DNA of 64,000 bases. It comes from Piper betle. Lineage: Eukaryota > Streptophyta > Magnoliopsida > Piperales > Piperaceae. Below, one piece after another: positions 58,206-64,000 of the stretch. The DNA lies in NCBI GenBank assembly GCA_033002965.1, contig JAURVB010009280.1, forward strand, positions 62,001 through 126,000. The letters are read 5' to 3'. Both the position numbers and the translations under genes were made by a program. How positions within the stretch are numbered: the first letter of the stretch is position 1; every line of letters begins with the position of its first letter. Below the pieces are notes generated by a model. That model ran no database searches, was not told the DNA's origin, and worked only from the letters and a program-made list of their open reading frames with translations.

Positions 58206-59482
58206 AACGAGATATTTTAGAAGAAGCTCATCGTTCAAGGTTCTCAATACACCCTGGTGTTACAAAGATGTACCAGGACTTGAAACGAACCTACTGGTGG
58301 GTTGGAATGAAGAGGGATGTGGTGGATTTTGTTTCCAAGTGTCAGACGTGCCAATTGATCAAAGCCCAACATCAACTACCCAGTGGATTGTTACAACCTT
58401 TAGAGATACCTACCTGGAAATGGGAGCGTGTCACATGTGATTTTATTACTAAACTCCCAAGGACTTTGAAGAGACATGACTCTATATGGGTAGTTGTGGA
58501 CCGTTTGACTAAGGCAGCTCATTTTATCCCCACAAAATCAACAAGGACTGCGAAATACTTAGCAGAACTGTACATAAATAACATTCTCAGGCTGCATGGA
58601 ATTCCGAAGGAGATAGTCTCTAACAGAGATCCCCTATTCACGTCACATTTTTGGGAAGTTTTCCAAAAAGCTATGGGGACCCAAATCAAGTTAAGTACAG
58701 CATATCACCCCCAAACTGATAGTCAAAGTGAGAGGACCAATCAAACCTTGGAGGATTTGTTGAGAGCCTGCATCCTCGACTGGGGAGGAGATTAGGAGAA
58801 ACACTTAGCCTTGGCTGAATTCACCTATAATAACTCTTACCAAGCCAGTATAGGAATGGCACTGTTTGAAGCCTTATACGGTAGGCCTTGTCGATCTCCA
58901 TCATGCTGGTTGGAGTCTACAGAGATGGTTATAGTCGGGCCAGAGATGGTGAGAGAAGCAGCTGAAAAGGTGCAACTCATCCAGCAAAGGCTTAAGGCAG
59001 CTCAGGATCGGCAGAAGAGTTATGCTGATACTCGAAGGAAGGACTTAGAATTCCAAGTTGGGGAGTTCGTCTACCTTAAGACCTCACCTAAAAATGGAGT
59101 GATCAGATTTAGAACATCAGGGAAGTTGAAGCCAAGATTCATAGGACCATTTCCAATTTTGGATCGAATCAGAAGTTGTGCATATAGATTAGCATTACCA
59201 CCAAGCCTTGATGGTGTACACAATGTCTTTCATGTGTCAATGCTAAAGAAATATGTACGAGATGAGAATCACATTATCACAAATTTTGCAGATTTAGAGC
59301 TACAATCGGATTTAACCTACGAGGAAAAACCGATTCGAATCTTGGCAAGGGAAACAAAGACACTCCGTAGCAAGGAGATCCCTTTGGTAAAGGTATTATG
59401 GAGAAATCAGGGATTAGAAGAAGCGACATGGGAGACTGAACAGGAAATGGCCAGAAAATATCCTAGCCTGTTTGTAGCATAA
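58178..59482 (+). pseudogene. Integrase with chromodomain of the chromovirus
   Basis: Open except for one TAG at 58793-58795. The zinc-binding part is HRSRFSIHPGVTKMY (H..H) and CQTCQLIKA (C..C). The core has Asp in VTCDFITKLP, Asp in IVSNRDPLF and Glu in DSQSERTNQT, 35 residues after the second Asp; the usual SDRDP is SNRDP here. Then come YNNSYQASIGMALFEALYG, GPFPILDRIRSCAYRLALP, and the chromodomain SKEIPLVKVLWRNQGLEEAT at about 59370-59430, ending KYPSLFVA before a TAA. All catalytic residues are kept, making this the least damaged integrase in the window. Confidence 0.9.
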
Positions 59483-59529
59483 AATCCGTGTAAATCCGAT
59501 TTATGCTATGATATTTCGGGGACGAAATA

Positions 59530-59547
59530 GTTCTAAGTTGGGGAGAT
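59530..59547 (+). promoter_or_regulatory. Polypurine tract
   Basis: AGTTGGGGAGAT directly precedes the 3' LTR, with TTTCGGGGACGAAATAG 20 bp upstream. Confidence 0.75.
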
Positions 59548-61137
59548 TGTAAAGACCCGAAAAAAAAATTTTCATTAGCTGGTTAAGTATGAATTACCTG
59601 GTTAAATTGAAAAGTAATTTCTAATCGGACGATTCTAGTTGAATCAGTCGAGTCGAACACATTAATTATCCATTTAACCATTTAAGTGAACCATACCATT
59701 TAAGAGGTTGAGTGAAAAGGTTAAGTGAACCGTGTTAATTACCCAATTACCCGGTTAAAGGAATTATGGTGAAAGGGTGCTTCCACAAACCCTAGCCATC
59801 ATTTATTCTTTATAAAAGGAGAAGGGGTCGTTGAACCTAGGAAATACCAATGGATGATGGAGTGTCAGAATTTAATAAAGGGGTCGTTGAACCTAGGAAA
59901 TACCAATGGATGATGGGGTATGAGAATTTAATGGAGGGAATGGTTGATGTGTATATATATGCAGGAGGAGGGAGTATTTCATCCCTCATCTCCGTCCCAG
60001 GCGACCTCCCCATTACTGTGTGAGTATTTCATCCCTCATATCCGTCCCAGGCGACCTCCCCATTACTGTATTAGGGTTCACGGGTCACAGTCAGACGTAA
60101 TCACAAATCAGGTACATATAATAGGTAGAACATCGTATTTTCCTTGTTGGTAGCCTAGGTCGGCCTGAGCCCAGATTCGACTACCATGCACCGAGTGCAA
60201 CCGGGGTCAATGAATTGACTCAGTCCGACACTAGGTCGTGTTATGTGCATGAATTTTGTAATGCATCGACATTGTTTTGGAGTAGTGATAGCCACCCCAT
60301 AAAAAGGCTACGGCCGGGGTGAGTGAGGCACAGCGATTCCTCCATCGCACTGAAGTGCAGTGATAGCCGCCCCATAAAAAGGCTACGGCCGGGGTGTCTG
60401 AGGCACTGGCACTAGAATTGGTAGTGAGAGCTTCCCCACAAACGGGGCATAACAATCACCTGAGTGTAGTGATAGCCGCCCCACAAAAAGGCTATGGCCA
60501 GGGTGTGCAAGGCATTGGCACTGGAGTGCAGTGATAGCCTCCCCATAAAAAGGCTACGGCCGGGGTGTGCGAGGCACTGGCACTAGAATTGGTAGTGAGA
60601 GCTTCCCCACAAACGGGGCATAGCAATCACCCGAGTGCAGTGATAGCTACCCCACAAAAAGGCTACGGCCGGGGTGTGCGAGGCACTGGCACTGGAGACG
60701 GTAGTGGTATCCTCCCCACAAAAAAGGCTACGGCCGGGGTGTGCGGATCACAGCGGATACCTCCTCCGCATTGTTTTGGAGTATAGCGGAATTGCTCCAC
60801 CGCATATTAAAATAAACTTAAGGAAATAGTGGAATGTACTTGTTTTATTTTATCTATTATACTACTTAGTGTTGTAATCACTAACGTGGAATTGCCTCCG
60901 CAGGTGTGCAGATACGAGATTAGGTGATTGACATCCAGAGTATGGAGCAAAATAAATATGAGGACTCCTTTTTTTGTTTAATTGAGAAATAAGTGTGGCT
61001 GCTGGGAAACGGTCCAAGACTGTGGGATCTTTATATATGTTATTATTTATAAAAAATGTTTGACATAATTACTTTACTTTTGAGTAACACCTAGCCAGTT
61101 AGGCCCACAATATCGTGAAAATTGGCGGGTCGTTACA
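59548..61137 (+). repeat. 3' LTR of the chromovirus, 1.59 kb
   Basis: Starts TGTAAAGACCCG and ends GGGTCGTTACA. It contains the TATA box (59811), the 50-bp repeats (59972, 60022) and the alternating tandem domain (60287-60745). Confidence 0.9.
60287..60745. repeat. Alternating 62/109-bp tandem repeat domain (3' LTR)
   Basis: The core GGCTACGGCCGGGGTG occurs at 60306, 60381, 60490 (one variant), 60552, 60661 and 60727, spaced 75, 109, 62, 109 and 66. The long unit adds 'gcttccccacaaacggggc'. The same arrangement occurs inverted in the solo LTR. Confidence 0.9.
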
Positions 61138-61142
61138 CCCAG

Positions 61143-61198
61143 GATTTCAAAATCACATTAAAAATATGGCTAAATATTGTATACTTTAAACACTTAAG
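61143..61198 (-). repeat. 5' LTR of the Athila-type element, remaining tip
   Basis: After the chromovirus the Athila LTR resumes with 'gatttcaaaatcac' and ends 'tatactttaaacacttaag', matching 45895-45922. Confidence 0.8.
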
Positions 61199-61203
61199 TG
61201 TGG

Positions 61204-62299
61204 TACGCTATGTCGATCTCATAGTTTGCTAACATCTCTAGCCATCTTCTTGTTTGTTGTTCAAATCCTTCTGTGTGAAGATATATTTCAGACTCTGGGG
61301 ATCAATCAAAAGTTTGAAAGATGTTTTATATAAGTAGTGCCTCCAAATTCTAAAAGTGAATATAACTACTACAAGCTCCAGGTTGTGTGTAGGATAGTTA
61401 CGCTTATGCACCTTGAGCTGGCAAGATTCATAGGCTACAACCTTATCCTCCTACATCAAAACACAACCTAAGCCAATTTCTAAGGCATCTATATAAACTA
61501 CAAAGTCCTTGTGTCCCTCAGGCAATATGAGGATAGGCACCGAAGTGAATCTCTCTTTTAGCATCGTAAAACTCCTCTCACACTCATCCGTGCATCTGAA
61601 CCATTCCTCCTTCCTAGTTAGCCGTGTAAGAGGGGCTGCTATAGAAAAGAAATCCTGAATAAACCGTCTATAGTATCCGGCTAGGCCTAGGAAACTCCAA
61701 ACCTCTGTAGGTGTCTTTGGCTATTCCCACTGCTTCTATCTTGGTTGGGTTTACTGAAATGTCTAGTGCCAAGATGATATGGCCAAGAAAGTGCACTTCT
61801 GACAACCAAAAACTGCACTTCAAAAACATCTCGTACAATATATACTCTCTTAGTGTCTGCAACACCATCCTTAGATGCTACTCATGCTCTTCCCTTGATG
61901 AAGAATATACCAGTATGTCGTTATACTATTATGTCATCCACGAAGATGATCACAAACTGGTCTAGGTATGGACTAAACACTCTGTTCATCAAGTCCATAA
62001 ATGTTGCTGGGCATTGGGCAATCCAAAAGGCAATACCAAAAATTTGTTGTGTCCATATCTCATCCTGAATGCAGTCTTCTGAATGTCTTATGCTCTAATC
62101 TTCACTTGGTAGTATCCTGATCTCAAATCAATCTTCGTGAAAATGACTACTAAGCTCAACTGATCAAATAGGTCATCAATGCGAGGAAGAGGGTATCTAT
62201 TCTTAATAGTCGAATGTTTTAGCATCCTGTAATCAATGCATAAATGCATGCTTCCATCCTTCTTCCTCAAGAATAACACTGGTGCACCCCATGGGGAAA
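61204..62299 (-). pseudogene. RNase H and RT of the older Tekay-like element
   Basis: It resumes the reading that stopped at 44881. RNase H: LTDP.SLKYIF-like near 61290 and YESCQLKVHKRNYPTHNLEL near 61430-61370, with the start near 61500. RT connection and thumb at 61580-61870 include FLGHIILALDISVNPTKIEA. The palm at 62279-62088 has [20 protein letters not shown] and [17 protein letters not shown]. The VDD active-site region near 61950 is present in a shifted frame, with a short local duplication ('cagtatgtcgttatactattatgtcatcc'). Multiple stops. Confidence 0.8.
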
Positions 62300-63060
62300 C
62301 ACTCTATTTGATGAATCGTTGATCCAATAGTGTCTGTAACTGTTCCATGAGTTCCTTTAGCTCAAGAGGTGTCATCCTGTATGGAAATCTTGAGATCGAT
62401 GTTGTGCATGTCATCAACTCGATGGCGAGGTTTACCTCTTTGTTTGGTGGCAATCCAGTAACCTCTTCAGGGAATACGTTAATGAATTCTCTGACCAATG
62501 GAATCTCTTCAATGCTCAACTCGTCTCCTGAACCACTTTGCTTAGCCAAAATTAACGTTGCCATTATCATCTCACTGCCTTTGTCTAGCTATCTCAATTC
62601 ATTCTGATAGGATATCTTTCCTTGTTCTCTATCTCTGCCTTGACCTTGGAAGAAAAAGTGACGTCTTTCATGGCAGAAGGTCACCATCTTTCTTTAACAA
62701 TCTATCACAGCTCCTTCCTTGGACATCCATTTCATCCAAAATATCACATCAAATTCTTGTAGCTTGAACAATATCAAATCGGCTACAAGTTGTCGCTATT
62801 GAATTTCAACAGGAACATTACACACACACTCGCCGGTAGCTATCACACTACCGGCGGGAGTGGACACTAATAGTGAATGTCCTAACTCCTCTATCTTACA
62901 TCCATTTCCACTTGTGTGCATACATGAAATAAAAGAGTGTGTACAGCCAAAATCAAATAAGACACGTGCAGGTACAAAACCTACTGGAAGCGTACCTGTC
63001 ACTACTGTTGTGTCCTCAAGTGCCTCTGCCATAGTGGCTGCATACATCCTCGTTGGCTGC
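62300..63060 (-). pseudogene. Protease and RT start of the older Tekay-like element
   Basis: 62570-62304 gives FINVFPEEVTGLPPNKEVNL and [20 protein letters not shown] (RT N-terminus). 63047-62796 gives the linker MAEALEDTTVVTGTLPVGF and the protease ARVLFDFGCTHSFIS, where the catalytic D-S-G has become D-F-G. Between them lies the D(V/I)IFWMKWMSKEG-like segment near 62745-62720. Confidence 0.8.
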
Positions 63061-64000
63061 TATTGTGCTGGGGTAGGAGGTGCTGCTGGTGGTATAGCTT
63101 GATTTTGAGCTCGTGGTGCCTCTTGTCTACCCCTCTGCTGCCCGGCTTGACTGCAGCCATGTACCCTCTCTGATTTAGTCCCCTTTGCTATTATATCAGT
63201 GGCTATTGGTCTTCGCCTCTATGGTCTTGACCTTGGCCTTGTTGGCCTCTTTGCTGTGGTTGCTACTAGGGAGCTGAGAGTGCAAGTATCTATAGAGGTG
63301 CTAGGAGTGTCAACTGTTGGGTCTGGCCAGTTGGACAAGTTGTGGCTTTATGCCCTAGCTTACCTCAACTATAGCACATCCTAGCGTCAACTCTGCAATC
63401 TGCAGCCCAATGTCCTAGCTGACCGCAACTATAGCAATCATTCCTGCCTACTCAAGATTCAACTCCATGATGACATTGGCAACTCTGACAGAAGGGTGCT
63501 CTGTAGCCCTGAACTTGGCCATCCATAGCGCTCATGGCAATTGTTGCATCTATTCAATGTCTCTGTTGTGCTCCTTGCTCTGGCTAATATGGCCTTGGAT
63601 GTTGCTACCTATGGTCAAAATCCCGGCGAGGTCTAGCAGCTATAACATGTTCTGCCTGGCGTGCAGCTCTCACAACATCACCGAAGGTAGCAAACTTCCT
63701 ATCCAAATAGGCCATCCTGATCTCGTGATGGAAGCCTTCATAAAATCATTCTATCCTTCTTCCTTTGGTGGTGACTAAATTTGGTGCAAATCTCTCCAGA
63801 GCTCTAAACCTAATCTCTTATTGCACCACTGTCATGGGTCCTTACCTCAAGGTCTGGAATTCCTGCTCCTTCCTCTTCCTGACATTTGGCAGAAAATACT
63901 TTCCATCGAATTCCTCTCTAAATTCCTCCCAAGTGATGTCCTGGGGTTGACGGTGAGCAAATGTGGAATTCTGCACTAAATGCCACCATACTCTAGCTCA
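63061..64000 (-). pseudogene. gag of the older Tekay-like element, partial
   Basis: It is homologous to 26380-27330 of the young element in the same order: a Gln-rich tail at 63100-63330, Cys/His clusters near 63350-63500, the RFAP-type capsid end near 63790-63830 and the F.(V/E)EF.GKYF segment near 63900. Stops and shifts are frequent. The N-terminal part, leader, PBS and 5' LTR lie beyond the window. Confidence 0.8.

Larger units (their letters stand above)
53650..61137 (+). mobile_element. Chromovirus-type Ty3/gypsy element inserted in the Athila LTR
   Basis: Perfect target duplication CCCAG (53645-53649 and 61138-61142). The LTRs begin TGTAAAGACCCG and the intact 3' end is GGGTCGTTACA. 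Complete domain order: gag, PR, RT, RNase H, integrase with chromodomain, PPT. The 5' LTR is 1.03 kb and the 3' LTR 1.59 kb; the 5' copy has lost 550 bp and its last ten bases or so, together with half the PBS. Coding has three frameshifts and about seven stops. It is the innermost, hence youngest, of the three-level nest. Confidence 0.9.
44882..61198 (-). mobile_element. Athila-type Ty3/gypsy element, containing another element
   Basis: The LTRs are 44882-45922 and 52517-53649 plus 61143-61198; the right one is split by the chromovirus at 53650-61137. Flanking 5-mers CGTGG (44877-44881) and TGTGG (61199-61203) fit a target duplication with one mutation. The internal minus-strand order is gag, PR, RT, RNase H, integrase, followed by a long non-coding 3' region. 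The Athila assignment rests on integrase and RT motifs ([17 protein letters not shown]) and a TTTTTGG-type PBS. Outermost LTR bases are not canonical TG/CA, so edges may be off by a few bases. Confidence 0.85.
37588..64000 (-). mobile_element. Older Tekay-like chromovirus, split by two insertions, runs off the window
   Basis: The 3' LTR is 37588-40494. Internal DNA follows in three blocks (40495-41482, 44189-44881, 61204-64000) that concatenate into the same gene order as the young element: chromodomain, integrase, RNase H, RT, PR, gag. The gaps are a solo LTR (41483-44183) and an Athila-type element (44882-61198). The 5' LTR is outside the window. About one position in five to ten differs from the young element and CpGs are depleted, so it is much older, and it was in place before both insertions. 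Confidence 0.9.

Overview
This window looks like repeat-dense heterochromatin from a flowering plant, most likely a eudicot. I find no host gene in 64 kb. Almost all recognisable sequence comes from LTR retrotransposons of types found in plants: Ty3/gypsy chromoviruses with integrase chromodomains, an Athila-type element, a Tat-type gypsy element with a second RNase H, and Ty1/copia elements. Several have primer-binding sites matching plant initiator-Met tRNA. Species cannot be told from the sequence. The background is AT-rich, with one CpG-dense block inside a young LTR.

Layout, left to right. 1-1291: AT-rich, nothing recognised. 1292-3828: decayed LTR fragment of the Tekay-like family. 3829-7168: deleted plus-strand chromovirus (LTR, PBS, gag/PR remnant, LTR). 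7169-10380: unclassified LTR-like DNA. 10381-11159 and 36293-37400: two halves of one minus-strand Tat-type pol, split by about 25 kb of insertions led by a copia element (LTR edges at 11160 and 36292). Inside that copia sit a plus-strand gypsy (about 12441-18770), the copia gag remnant (20050-21760), a young Tekay-like element (22163-31758, TSD ACTCT), a second copia LTR (about 31776-33505) and another unclassified block (33690-35744).

From 37588 to beyond the right edge runs a second, older Tekay-like element on the minus strand. It is interrupted twice: by a solo LTR (41483-44183, TSD GCCTG) in its integrase, and by an Athila-type element (44882-61198) in its RNase H. The Athila right LTR in turn holds a chromovirus (53650-61137, TSD CCCAG). 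This gives a datable three-level nest.

No element looks autonomous: all coding regions carry stops or frameshifts, and several show LTR or PBS deletions, internal duplications, an inverted gag segment and tandem-repeat LTR domains. The most interesting material is therefore rearrangement history and LTR repeat architecture. I saw no novel gene system. Clade names are inferred from motifs read by eye, without database searches, and boundaries given as 'about' may be off by tens of bases.
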